From positions 37,252-101,251 of the forward strand of contig DLCH01000005.1 in the NCBI GenBank assembly GCA_002480525.1: a DNA stretch of 64,000 bases, in the 5' to 3' direction. A model generated the notes under the pieces. It was not told where the DNA came from and did not search any database. It saw only the letters and a program-made list of their open reading frames with translations. Position numbers and translations under genes: made by a program. Below are positions 1-8,149 of the stretch, one piece after another; position 1 is the stretch's first letter; every line of letters starts with the position of its first letter. The DNA comes from Gammaproteobacteria bacterium UBA7803. GTDB taxonomy: Bacteria > Pseudomonadota > Gammaproteobacteria > Pseudomonadales > Azotimanducaceae.

Positions 1-2107
1 TCGAGATCAGCAGCGCGTCGCAGTGCCCGTCGGTGAGCGCCACCCCGACCAGGGTGTTGCCCTCCTCGAGCTCCAGCGCGATCAGGCCGTTCGAACGGGG
101 CCGGGAGAACTGCTCGAGGGGCGTCTTCTTGACCGTGCCGTTGCCCGTGGCCATGAACACGAACCAGCCCTCGGAGTACTCCTTGATGGGCAGGATCGCG
201 GTGATCCACTCCTCGGCCACCAGCGGCAGCATGTTCACCAGCGGCCGGCCCTTGGCGCCGCGGCCGGCCTGGGGAATCTGATAGACCTTCAGCCAATACA
301 CCTTGCCCAGGTTCGAGAAGCACAGCAGCGTGTCGTGACTGTGGGCCACCAGCAGATGCTGGACGAAGTCCTCGTCCTTCACCGACGTGGCCGCGCGGCC
401 GCGCCCGCCCCGCTTCTGGGCCTGGTAGCTGTCCAGCGGCTGGGTCTTGGCGTAGCCCTGGTGGGAGATGGTCACCACCAGGTCTTCCTCGTTGATCAGG
501 TCCTCGATGGTGAGGTCTTCCTGGGAGGACAGGATCTCGGTCCGCCGGTCGTCGCCGTAGGCCTCGCGGATGGCGCCAAGCTCGCCGCGGATCACCTCGA
601 TCAGCCGCTCCCGGGAAGCGAGGATGTCCTGCAGATCGGCGATCTCGTCGAGAATGCCCTGGTAATCCTCCAGCAGCTTGCCCTGCTCCAGCGCGGTGAG
701 CCGCTGCAGGCGCATGTCGAGGATGGCCTGGGCCTGCTCCTCGGACAGCCAGTAGAGGCCGTCGCGGAAGCCGTACTGCTCGGGCAGGCCGTCCGGCCGG
801 CAGGCGTCGCTGCCCGCCCGGGACAGCAGTTCCTGCACCGCGTCCGACTCCCAGCCGCGGCCCATCAGCGCTTCCCGCGCCTCCGCCGCGCCGGGCGAGG
901 CCTTGATCAGCTCGATCACCGGGTCGATGTTGGCCAGCGCCACGGCCTGGCCTTCCAGGATGTGGCCGCGCTGGCGGGCCCGGCGCAGCAGGTAGATGGA
1001 ACGCCGGGTGACCACCTCGCGGCGGTGCTGGAGGAACGCCTCCAGCATCTGCTTCAGGTTCAGCAGCCGCGGCTGGCCGTTCTCCAGCGCCACGCAGTTG
1101 ATGCCGAACACCGACTGGAGCTGGGTCTGGGCGTAGAGGTTGTTCAGCACCACCTCGCCGGAATCGCCCCGGCGCAGCTCGATGACGATGCGCAGACCGT
1201 CCTTGTCGGACTCGTCGCGGAGCTCGGTGATGCCCTCGATTCGCTTGTCCTTGACCAGCTCGGCGATCTTCTCGATCAGCCGCGCCTTGTTGAGCTGGTA
1301 GGGAATCTCGGTGATGACGATGGTGTCCTTGTTGGACTTCTCGTCGTGCAGCACCTCGGCCCGGGCGCGCACGTAGATGCGGCCGCGGCCGGTGCGGTAG
1401 GCCTCGACGATGCCGGCGCGGCCGTTGATGATCGCCGCCGTCGGAAAATCCGGGCCCTGCACGTATTCCATCAGGCCGTCGATGGTGATGGTCGGGTCGT
1501 CCAGCAGCGCCAGGCAGGCGTCGATCACCTCGCGCAGATTGTGGGGCGGGATGTTGGTGGCCATGCCGACGGCGATGCCCGAGCTGCCGTTCACCAGCAG
1601 GTTCGGCACCTTGGTGGGCAGCACGTCCGGCATCTGCAGCGTGTCGTCGTAGTTCGGCACGAAGTCGACGGTCTCTTTGTCGAGATCCGCCAGCAGCTCC
1701 GTGGCGAACCGGTCCATGCGCACCTCGGTGTAACGCATGGCCGCCGGCGGGGCGCCGTCCACCGAGCCGAAATTGCCCTGCCCGTCCACCAGCGGGTAGC
1801 GCATGGAGAATTCCTGGGCCATGCGCACGGCGGTGTCGTAGATGGCAGCGTCGCCGTGGGGGTGGTACTTACCCATGACCTCGCCGACCACCCGGGCCGA
1901 CTTCATGTAGGGCCGGTTCCAGACGTTGTTGAGCTCGCTCATGGTGAACAGCACGCGCCGGTGCACGGGCTTGAGACCGTCGCGCACGTCGGGCAGCGCA
2001 CGGCCCACGATGACGCTCATGGCGTAGTCGAGATAGGACTGCCGCAGCTCGTCCTCGATGTTGACCGGAATGATCTCCCGGCCCTGATCAGACCCCAGAT
2101 CGGACAT
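1..2107 (-). CDS. gyrA: DNA gyrase subunit A (partial; 3' end beyond left edge)
   Basis: Catalytic A subunit of DNA gyrase, the ATP-dependent type IIA topoisomerase that introduces negative supercoils. The first 702 codons are visible; the gene leaves the window at base 1. The N-terminus reads MSDLGSDQGREIIPVNIEDE, closely matching E. coli GyrA, which supports the ATG at 2107. The breakage-reunion domain is present, with the active-site tyrosine in AAMRYTE (about residue 126, E. coli Tyr122). The quinolone-determining region reads HPHGDAAIYD: Ala87 stands where E. coli has Ser83, while the equivalent of Asp87 is kept. The following visible sequence enters the C-terminal propeller region. The divergent neighbour is mtaD. 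Identity is certain; only the C-terminal part is unseen. Confidence 0.97.
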   Translation of the reverse strand, partial: MSDLGSDQGREIIPVNIEDELRQSYLDYAMSVIVGRALPDVRDGLKPVHRRVLFTMSELNNVWNRPYMKSARVVGEVMGKYHPHGDAAIYDTAVRMAQEFSMRYPLVDGQGNFGSVDGAPPAAMRYTEVRMDRFATELLADLDKETVDFVPNYDDTLQMPDVLPTKVPNLLVNGSSGIAVGMATNIPPHNLREVIDACLALLDDPTITIDGLMEYVQGPDFPTAAIINGRAGIVEAYRTGRGRIYVRARAEVLHDEKSNKDTIVITEIPYQLNKARLIEKIAELVKDKRIEGITELRDESDKDGLRIVIELRRGDSGEVVLNNLYAQTQLQSVFGINCVALENGQPRLLNLKQMLEAFLQHRREVVTRRSIYLLRRARQRGHILEGQAVALANIDPVIELIKASPGAAEAREALMGRGWESDAVQELLSRAGSDACRPDGLPEQYGFRDGLYWLSEEQAQAILDMRLQRLTALEQGKLLEDYQGILDEIADLQDILASRERLIEVIRGELGAIREAYGDDRRTEILSSQEDLTIEDLINEEDLVVTISHQGYAKTQPLDSYQAQKRGGRGRAATSVKDEDFVQHLLVAHSHDTLLCFSNLGKVYWLKVYQIPQAGRGAKGRPLVNMLPLVAEEWITAILPIKEYSEGWFVFMATGNGTVKKTPLEQFSRPRSNGLIALELEEGNTLVGVALTDGHCDALLIS

Positions 2108-2187
2108 AAGAAGGCATCATGGGAAAAGCGCGATATTTTATCACGACGGCGGGGGGAACACCCCCTCCTGACCTGCCCCCCGCCCCC

Positions 2188-2253
2188 GTAGGAGCGGCCT
2201 CCCGGCCGCGATTGTCCGGGCCATCCAGATCGCGGCCGGGAGGCCGCTCCTAC
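2188..2253. repeat. REP-type inverted repeat, GCCTCCCGGCC stem variant
   Basis: Two inverted copies of a 25-base unit beginning GTAGGAGCGGCCTCCCGGCC face each other around a short centre, so the whole can fold into a long hairpin. The same unit recurs at 6198, 27559, 31636 and, truncated, at 56593. The GTAG foot plus imperfect palindrome is the form of REP elements mobilised by RAYT (REP-associated tyrosine transposases). It sits between the divergent gyrA and mtaD genes. Confidence 0.85.
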
Positions 2254-2290
2254 GGGGTCATCGGGAGGCGTGGCCCTGTATAATCCGCCG

Positions 2291-3610
2291 ATGGCGAAAC
2301 AGGACTGCGATCAGATCATCGACGCCCGCTGGGTGCTGCCCGTGGCGCCGGTCAACGAGGCGCTCGAGGAGGCCAGCGTGGCGGTCGGCGACGGCCGGAT
2401 CCGCGCGGTGGGCCCGCGGGAGGCGGTGCACGCCGCCTGGCAGGCGCCGACGGTGTGCCGGCTGCCGGACCACGCCCTGCTGCCGGGGCTGGTGAACGCC
2501 CACGGCCATGCCGCCATGACCCTGCTGCGCGGCTTCGCCGAGGACGCGCCGCTGGCGGAATGGCTGAGCCAGCACATCTGGCCGCTGGAGGCCCGCCTGG
2601 TGAGCGAGGCGTTCGTCCGGGACGGCACCCGGCTGGCGGCGGCGGAGATGATCCGCAGCGGCACCACCTGCTACTCGGACATGTACTTCTTCCCCGAGGT
2701 CAGCGCCGCCGTGGCCCGGGAGGCGGGCCTGCGCTGCCAGGCCGTGTTCCCGATCGTGCCCTTTCCCAACGCCTGGAGCGACGGTGTCGACGACGCCCTG
2801 CACAAGGGCATGGCCCTGCACGACACCTACCGGGAGCACCCGCTGGTCACCGTCGCCTTCGGCCCCCACGCCGCCTACAGCGTCGACCGGCCCGACCTGG
2901 AGCGCATCCGCACCTACGCCGACGAACTGGAGGCGCCGGTCCAGATCCACCTGCACGAGACCGCCGCCGAGGTGGCGGACGCCCGGGCCGAACACGGCGT
3001 GAGCTGGATCGGCCTGCTCGACCAGCTCGGGCTGCTCACCCCGCGGCTGCAGGCGGTCCACGTCACCCAGGCCGACGCCGACGAGATCGCCGCCCTGGCT
3101 CAGGGCGGGGTCAGCGTGGTGCACTGCCCGCACTCGAATCTCAAACTGGCCAGCGGCATCTGCCCGGTCGCCACGCTCCACGACGCCGGCATCAACGTCG
3201 CCCTGGGCACCGACGGCGCCGCCTCGAACAACACCCTGGACGTGCTGGCCGAGGCCCGGCTGGCGAGCCTGCTGGCCAAGATCTCCACCGGCGACACCCG
3301 GCGGCTGCCGGAGGCCCGGGCGCTGGAGATGGCGACCCTGGGCGGCGCCCGGGCGCTGGGCCGGGAGGCCGAGATCGGCTCCCTGGAGGCCGGCAAGCTG
3401 GCCGACATGATCGCCGTGGATCTTGGCGCCGCGCGTTTCCAGCCCGTCTACGACCCCACCTCGGCGCTCATTCACGGGGCGGCCGGCAGCGCGGTGAGCC
3501 ACGTCTGGGTCGGCGGCCGCGCACTGCTGTACGATCGCGCCCTCATGACCCTGGACGAACCCGCCGCCATCGCCGCCGCCGCGGCCTGGCTGGAACAGGT
3601 GAGGAACTGA
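2291..3610 (+). CDS. mtaD: 5-methylthioadenosine/S-adenosylhomocysteine deaminase (TRZ/ATZ amidohydrolase)
   Basis: Metal-dependent amidohydrolase of 439 residues, predicted to deaminate methylthioadenosine (and possibly S-adenosylhomocysteine) in the cytoplasm for methionine salvage. Metal-site motifs are visible in order: NAHGHAAM after the first beta strand, HLHETAAE in the middle, and GTDGAASNN with the catalytic aspartate near the C-terminus. The ATG at 2291 is preferred over an upstream in-frame GTG at 2270, which overlaps a TATAAT-like sequence. It is followed after 4 bases by ubiG. In Pseudomonas the equivalent gene lies between mtnA and ubiG; here mtnA is not adjacent. The substrate is inferred from family and neighbourhood. 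Confidence 0.85.
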   Translation: MAKQDCDQIIDARWVLPVAPVNEALEEASVAVGDGRIRAVGPREAVHAAWQAPTVCRLPDHALLPGLVNAHGHAAMTLLRGFAEDAPLAEWLSQHIWPLEARLVSEAFVRDGTRLAAAEMIRSGTTCYSDMYFFPEVSAAVAREAGLRCQAVFPIVPFPNAWSDGVDDALHKGMALHDTYREHPLVTVAFGPHAAYSVDRPDLERIRTYADELEAPVQIHLHETAAEVADARAEHGVSWIGLLDQLGLLTPRLQAVHVTQADADEIAALAQGGVSVVHCPHSNLKLASGICPVATLHDAGINVALGTDGAASNNTLDVLAEARLASLLAKISTGDTRRLPEARALEMATLGGARALGREAEIGSLEAGKLADMIAVDLGAARFQPVYDPTSALIHGAAGSAVSHVWVGGRALLYDRALMTLDEPAAIAAAAAWLEQVRN

Positions 3611-3614
3611 AGCC

Positions 3615-4313
3615 ATGACCGTGAACGTCGACCAGTCGGAAATCGCCAAGTTCGAGGCCCTGGCCAGCCGCTGGTGGGATCCGGAAGGCGACTTCCGGCC
3701 GCTGCACGACATCAACCCGGCCCGGGTCGAATACATTCAGGCGCGAGCCGACCTGGCGGCCGGGCCGCTGGTGGACGTGGGCTGCGGCGGCGGCATTCTC
3801 AGCGAGAGCCTGGCCCGGGCCGGCGCCACGGTGACCGGCATCGACATGGCCGAAGCGCCCCTGTCGGTGGCGCGGCTGCACGCGCTGGACACCGGCGTCG
3901 AGGTGGAATACCTGGCCACCACCGCCGAGCAGCTCGCCGCCGAGCGCCCCGGCGGCTACGCCACGCTGACCTGCCTGGAGATGCTCGAGCACGTGCCCGA
4001 CTACCCGTCGACGGTGCAGGCCTGCGCCGACCTGGTGGCGCCGGGCGGCCAGCTCTTCTTCTCGACCATCAACCGCAACCCCAAGTCCTACCTGATGGCC
4101 GTGGTCGGCGCCGAGTACGTCCTCGGCCTGCTGCCCAAGGGCACCCACGACTACGGCAAGTTCATCCGGCCCCACGAGCTGGCCGACGCGGTGCGCCGGG
4201 CGGGCCTGGTCGTCCAGGACGTGCGGGGCATGCGCTACAATCCGTTCACCCGCAACTGCACCCTGTGCGACGACGTCGACGTCAACTATCTCCTGCATGC
4301 CAGCAAACCCTGA
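3615..4313 (+). CDS. ubiG: Ubiquinone biosynthesis O-methyltransferase UbiG
   Basis: SAM-dependent methyltransferase of 232 residues performing both O-methylations in ubiquinone synthesis. Motif I is VDVGCGGGILSESLARAG (about residues 54-71), followed by the acidic end of strand 2 (TGIDMAE). The N-terminus keeps the family pattern EIAKFEALASRWWDPEGDF and the C-terminus keeps MRYNPFTRNC. Length agrees with E. coli UbiG (240). It begins 4 bases after mtaD and overlaps the next gene by 17 bases, so the three are probably co-transcribed. In Pseudomonas a phosphatase gene (mupP) usually separates ubiG from the SDR; here it is missing. Confidence 0.95.
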   Translation: MTVNVDQSEIAKFEALASRWWDPEGDFRPLHDINPARVEYIQARADLAAGPLVDVGCGGGILSESLARAGATVTGIDMAEAPLSVARLHALDTGVEVEYLATTAEQLAAERPGGYATLTCLEMLEHVPDYPSTVQACADLVAPGGQLFFSTINRNPKSYLMAVVGAEYVLGLLPKGTHDYGKFIRPHELADAVRRAGLVVQDVRGMRYNPFTRNCTLCDDVDVNYLLHASKP

Positions 4314-5106
4314 CTATCCCGAGCTCACCGCCGGCCGCGAGCACTGGCGCTACCTGCCCGACCCGGACTGCCTGAAGGACCGGGTCATCCTGGTCACCGG
4401 CGCCGGCGACGGCATCGGCCGCGCGGCCGCGAAGACCTTCGCCTGCCACGGCGCCCACGTGATCCTGCTGGGCCGCACCCGGGAGAAGCTGGAGGCGGTG
4501 TTCGACTGGATCACGGCCCGCACCGACACCCGGCCGGTGATCGTGCCCTGCGACCTCGAGGCGCTGAACGACGAGGCCAGCCAGGCGCTGGTGGCAGCCA
4601 TCGACGGCGAGTTCGGCCAGCTCCACGGCGTGCTGCACAACGCCTCGCTGCTGGGCCTGCGGGTGCCCATCGCCCACTACGACACCCACCAGTGGGCCCG
4701 GGTGATGCAGGTGAACGTCAACGCCCAGTTCCTGCTGACCCGGGATCTGCTCGGCCTGCTGGAGGCCAGCGGCGACGCCTCGGTGGTGTTCACCTCGTCC
4801 AGCGTCGGCCGCCAGGGACGGGCCTACTGGGGCGCCTACGCGGTGTCCAAGTTCGCCACCGAAGGGCTGTGCCAGGTGCTCGCCGACGAGCACGAGCACG
4901 CCGGCATGATCCGCTTCAACTCCCTCAATCCCGGCGCCACCCGCACCGGCATGCGGGCGGCCGCCTACCCGGCGGAAAACCCCGCCCAGGTGGCCACCGC
5001 CGAATCGCGTATGGACATCTATCTGTACCTGTTCGAGGCCGCCTCCCGGCACGTCAACGGCGCCGCCCTGGATGCCCGCGACTGGCCCGGACCGACGGAT
5101 TCCTGA
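4297..5106 (+). CDS. YciK-like short-chain dehydrogenase/reductase
   Basis: Classical SDR of 269 residues with the NAD(P)-binding motif TGAGDGIGRAAA near residue 32, a central HNAS motif and the catalytic YxxxK in WGAYAVSKFA. The opening PDYPELTAGREHWRYLPDPD and the overall layout match the YciK group found downstream of ubiG in gammaproteobacteria. The physiological substrate of that group is not established. The ATG lies 17 bases inside ubiG, indicating translational coupling. No gene follows for about 200 bases. Confidence 0.85.
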   Translation: MPANPDYPELTAGREHWRYLPDPDCLKDRVILVTGAGDGIGRAAAKTFACHGAHVILLGRTREKLEAVFDWITARTDTRPVIVPCDLEALNDEASQALVAAIDGEFGQLHGVLHNASLLGLRVPIAHYDTHQWARVMQVNVNAQFLLTRDLLGLLEASGDASVVFTSSSVGRQGRAYWGAYAVSKFATEGLCQVLADEHEHAGMIRFNSLNPGATRTGMRAAAYPAENPAQVATAESRMDIYLYLFEAASRHVNGAALDARDWPGPTDS

Positions 5107-5314
5107 CGCCCCGAGCGCCGGAATATTGACGCCGTCGACTCGTTGACGCAGGCCCCGGCCGGCCGCCTGATCGCAACCGCTTGTTTTAAAAAGGTTTTCT
5201 CAAATTGCCGAAAGTGGCACGAATTTCGCTGCCTACCGGGGCGCAGATCCCGGAACAGCGCGCGGGGCGTTCATCCGCCCGAGCGCGGCAACGACCACAG
5301 AGGACAACGGCGAA

Positions 5315-6190
5315 ATGATGTCGATCACCAACCTGCAGCAAGCGGATTCGCCCCGCCACCTGGCCCTCGATCAGGCCCTCGCGCTGGTGCAGAACCTGCA
5401 CCGGCACCTGGACACCGAGACGCTGGTCGACACCCTCTGGCAGCAGGCGGCCGCGCTCGCCCAGGCCAGCGGACTGCGCTACCGGCACCCGGACCACGGC
5501 CTGGACATCGATCTCGGCGACGGGCCCCACTCGGCGAGCTACACCCTGACCCATCAGGGCGCAGAGCTGGGCGAGCTGGTGTTCCGCTTCCGCAGCCGGG
5601 TGGACGAAGCCGCCCTAGCCCGGGCCGAGGACCTGCTGGCGCTGGCCATGCCGGCGCTGCGCAACGCGCTGATTCATCACCAGGCCCGTCAGCGCGCCGC
5701 CCACGCCGAGAACGTGGAGATCCTGGCGTCGGCGCCGCCGGAATCGCGCCTGCGCCGCCGCCCGGCGGACGCCGTCCGCGACACGGCTTCGGACGACGCG
5801 CTGGTGCTGGTGAGCCTGGACGGCTTCGACGAGATCCGCGAGCGCCACGGCGAGACCTGGGCGCACACCCTGATTCACACCATCGGCGAGCAGATCCGCG
5901 AGGGGCTGCGGGACGCCGACAGCGTGTTCCAGATCGACGAGGGCCTGCTGGCGGTGCTGCTGCCCCGCACCAGCGAACCCGCCGCCCTGGACGTGGCCCG
6001 CAAGATCCGGGTGCTGATCGCCGGCCTGCACCTGCGCGACGGCCGGGTGACCAGCCAGCTCACCGCCTGCATGGGGGTGGCCGGCGCCAAGGCCGCCAAG
6101 ACGCCGGAGGACGTGCTGGACCGCGCCAACGCCGCGCTGGCCGCGGCACGGAACGAAGGCAGCAACACCATTCGCGCCGCGTCGATCTGA
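5315..6190 (+). CDS. Protein with N-terminal sensor-like region and degenerate GGDEF domain
   Basis: Soluble 291-residue protein. The C-terminal half (about 160-290) has the fold pattern of a GGDEF domain (LVSLDGFDEIRERHG, then TSQLTACMGVAG, then DRANAALAAARNEGSN), but the signature is gone: where RxGGDEF is expected the sequence reads QIDEGLLAVLLP. All five signature residues are changed, so cyclase activity is not expected. The N-terminal 140 residues resemble a small sensor domain but no specific family is recognised. The start could be either of two adjacent ATG codons (5315 or 5318) after a GAGG. A c-di-GMP-independent regulatory role is inference. Confidence 0.75.
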   Translation: MMSITNLQQADSPRHLALDQALALVQNLHRHLDTETLVDTLWQQAAALAQASGLRYRHPDHGLDIDLGDGPHSASYTLTHQGAELGELVFRFRSRVDEAALARAEDLLALAMPALRNALIHHQARQRAAHAENVEILASAPPESRLRRRPADAVRDTASDDALVLVSLDGFDEIRERHGETWAHTLIHTIGEQIREGLRDADSVFQIDEGLLAVLLPRTSEPAALDVARKIRVLIAGLHLRDGRVTSQLTACMGVAGAKAAKTPEDVLDRANAALAAARNEGSNTIRAASI

Positions 6191-6197
6191 CCTCCCT

Positions 6198-6342
6198 GTA
6201 GGAGCGGCCGAACTCCGTTCGGCTTGGCGCTCGCAGAGCGAGCGCACGGCCTCCCGGCCGCGACCGCGCCGGCAGGCGCGCTGAGCTGATCGATGCTTGT
6301 CGGTAGTCCCTGAGAAGATCGCGGCCGGGAGGCCGCTCCTAC
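6198..6342. repeat. REP-type inverted repeat with internal insertion
   Basis: Left end begins GTAGGAGCGGCC and the right end is the exact inverse ending GGCCGCTCCTAC, as in the copy at 2188. The left arm is interrupted after GGCC by about 40 bases containing a second small hairpin (GCGCTCGCAGAGCGAGCGC), then resumes as GGCCTCCCGGCCGCGA. The right arm supplies the stop codon of rluB, whose last codons lie inside the repeat. Confidence 0.75.
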
Positions 6343-7448
6343 AGGGGGTCGCTGGGGTCCGCGAGGTTGGGCAGGTCGGGATAGGGCAGCAGCAGCGTTT
6401 CTTCCTCGGCGCGCTTGTCGCGACTGACGCGGCGACGCTTCGGCAGGGTCAGCGGCAGCCGCAGCAGGCGGTAGAGGGTCTTGAGGTCCGCTTCGCCGAG
6501 TTCCCGCAGCCGGCCGTTGCGCAGGGTGGACGGCAGGATCACCGGACCGTAGCGCACCCGCTTCAGCCGGCTGACCATCAGGCCCATGGCCTCGAACAGG
6601 CGCCGCACCTCCCGGTTCCGTCCTTCCAGCAATACCACGTGGTACCAGTGGTTGGCCCCGGAGCCGTTGAAGTAGCGCACGTCGCTGAACGCCAGGTGCT
6701 CGCCGTCCACGTCGACACCTTCCCGCAGCGCGGCGATCTGGCCGTCGTCGAGCCGGCCGTTCACCCGCACCGCGTACTCCCGGTCGAGGCCGGTGGAAGG
6801 ATGCATCATGCGGTGCGCCAGAGCGCCATCGTTGGTGAGCAGCAGCAGGCCGGCCGTCTGCACGTCGAGCCGGCCGATGGAGATCCAGCGCCCGCTCCGC
6901 AGCGGCGGCAGATCGTCGAACACGGTGCGCCGGCCCTCGGGATCCTTGCGCGTGCAGATGACGCCGGCCTGCTTGTTCAGGACCAGCACGCGGCAGCCGT
7001 CCGCCGGCGCCCGGGACAGGGGGCGCCCGTCCACGGCCAGGGACGCGCCGGGGCCGATGCGCTGGCCGAGGTGGGCCGGCTCGCCGTCGACCGTGACGCG
7101 GCCGTCGGCGATCCACTGCTCCATCTCGCGCCGGGAGCCGAGGCCGAGCTCGGCGAGAACCTTGTGCAGCTTTTCCGCCGGCTCGCTGCCGGCCGGCGCC
7201 TGCGCCTCAGCGGCGCTGGGTCGGGAGGCGGACGACCTCCGCCGAGGCGGGGTTCTCGTCCGCTGCTTCGTCGCCGCCTTCCGACGCGTCGTCGGCGTCG
7301 GCGAATCCTCCGGCGTCGTCCGGCCCGTCGGCTTGCGCGTCCTGGCGGTCGGCTTCGCCTTCCCCCGTTTCGTGGCCGTCGCCGGCGTCGTCTTCCTGGA
7401 GCGCGGCTCCGGCCGACTGCCCGGCCGTTTCGTCTTCCGCTCCGGCAT
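6339..7448 (-). CDS. rluB: 23S rRNA pseudouridine synthase RluB (long basic N-terminus)
   Basis: RsuA-family pseudouridine synthase of 369 residues, expected to modify 23S rRNA in the peptidyl-transferase region. An S4 RNA-binding domain begins near residue 93 (EKLHKVLAELGLGSRREMEQ) and the catalytic aspartate is in IGRLDVQTAGLLLLTND. Residues 1-92 are a Lys/Arg/Thr/Pro-rich tail without a single Met, Val, Leu or Ile, so no standard start codon exists between the ATG at 7448 and the S4 domain. That forces a 242-base out-of-frame overlap with the end of scpB. The stop codon lies inside a REP element. It is the last gene of the trpS-scpA-scpB-rluB series. Confidence 0.9.
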   Translation of the reverse strand: MPERKTKRPGSRPEPRSRKTTPATATKRGKAKPTARTRKPTGRTTPEDSPTPTTRRKAATKQRTRTPPRRRSSASRPSAAEAQAPAGSEPAEKLHKVLAELGLGSRREMEQWIADGRVTVDGEPAHLGQRIGPGASLAVDGRPLSRAPADGCRVLVLNKQAGVICTRKDPEGRRTVFDDLPPLRSGRWISIGRLDVQTAGLLLLTNDGALAHRMMHPSTGLDREYAVRVNGRLDDGQIAALREGVDVDGEHLAFSDVRYFNGSGANHWYHVVLLEGRNREVRRLFEAMGLMVSRLKRVRYGPVILPSTLRNGRLRELGEADLKTLYRLLRLPLTLPKRRRVSRDKRAEEETLLLPYPDLPNLADPSDPL

Positions 7449-8148
7449 CGTCTGTGGACTCCGTGTCGTCGTCTGCGTCAGCCAGGTCTCCGGCGGCCGC
7501 TTCCCAGGCGTCCGCGTCCGGATCGCCCATCAGTTCCGGATGGTCGCGCTCGGCCACCTCCCGGGCCTCATCGGCGACCTCCTCGATGACCAGCGGCTCG
7601 ACCAGCGAGCGGATCTCCGCCAGCGGCGGGAGCTGATCCAGGCTCTTCAGGTCGAAATAGTCGAGAAATTCCCTGGTGGTGCCGTACAGGCTCGGCTTGC
7701 CGGGCACCTCGCGCTGCCCGACGACGCGGATCCAGCCGCGCTCCTGCAGGGTGCGCATGATGTTCTGACTCACCGACACGCCCCGCACCTGCTCGATGTC
7801 GCCCCGGGTGACGGGCTGGCGGTAGGCGATCAGCGCCAGGGTCTCCAGCAGCGCCCGGGAGTAGCGCGGCGGCTTCTCCTCCCACAGCCGGCTGACCCAC
7901 TCGGCGAGTTCCTGGCGCACCTGGTAGCGGTATCCGGACGCCACCCGCTTCAGCTCGTAGCCGCGGCCCTCCGCCTCGGCTTCCAGGGTCTTCAGGGTGT
8001 CCCGGATCTGGCCCCGCCCCTCCTCGGAATCGAGCTCGTGATGGGCGAACAGCTTGGTGAGATCGTTGACGGTGAGCGGGCCGTCGGCGGCCATCAGCGC
8101 CGCCTCGACGATCTGCTTGAGCTTGCCGCTGTCGATCAGGTCCGCCAC
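7207..8148 (-). CDS. scpB: Segregation and condensation protein B
   Basis: ScpB, the winged-helix kleisin-associated subunit of the SMC condensin that organises the chromosome. The 313 residues contain the conserved core (about 5-190), including LALIAYRQPVTRGDIEQVRG and GKPSLYGTT. An Asp/Glu/Ala/Gly-rich acidic tail follows to the end. The GTG start at 8148 lies one base after the scpA stop. The last 80 codons overlap rluB in another frame of the same strand: the DNA encodes an acidic tail for ScpB and a basic head for RluB. Confidence 0.93.
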   Translation of the reverse strand: MADLIDSGKLKQIVEAALMAADGPLTVNDLTKLFAHHELDSEEGRGQIRDTLKTLEAEAEGRGYELKRVASGYRYQVRQELAEWVSRLWEEKPPRYSRALLETLALIAYRQPVTRGDIEQVRGVSVSQNIMRTLQERGWIRVVGQREVPGKPSLYGTTREFLDYFDLKSLDQLPPLAEIRSLVEPLVIEEVADEAREVAERDHPELMGDPDADAWEAAAGDLADADDDTESTDDAGAEDETAGQSAGAALQEDDAGDGHETGEGEADRQDAQADGPDDAGGFADADDASEGGDEAADENPASAEVVRLPTQRR

Positions 8149-8149
8149 G

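Noticed and set aside
23..2191. 722-codon open frame on the plus strand opposite gyrA, and many similar long frames opposite or out of phase with other genes
   Set aside because: High GC leaves few stops in shadow frames; the products are low-complexity Arg/Gly/Ala/His strings without domains, while the opposite or other frame gives well-known proteins.
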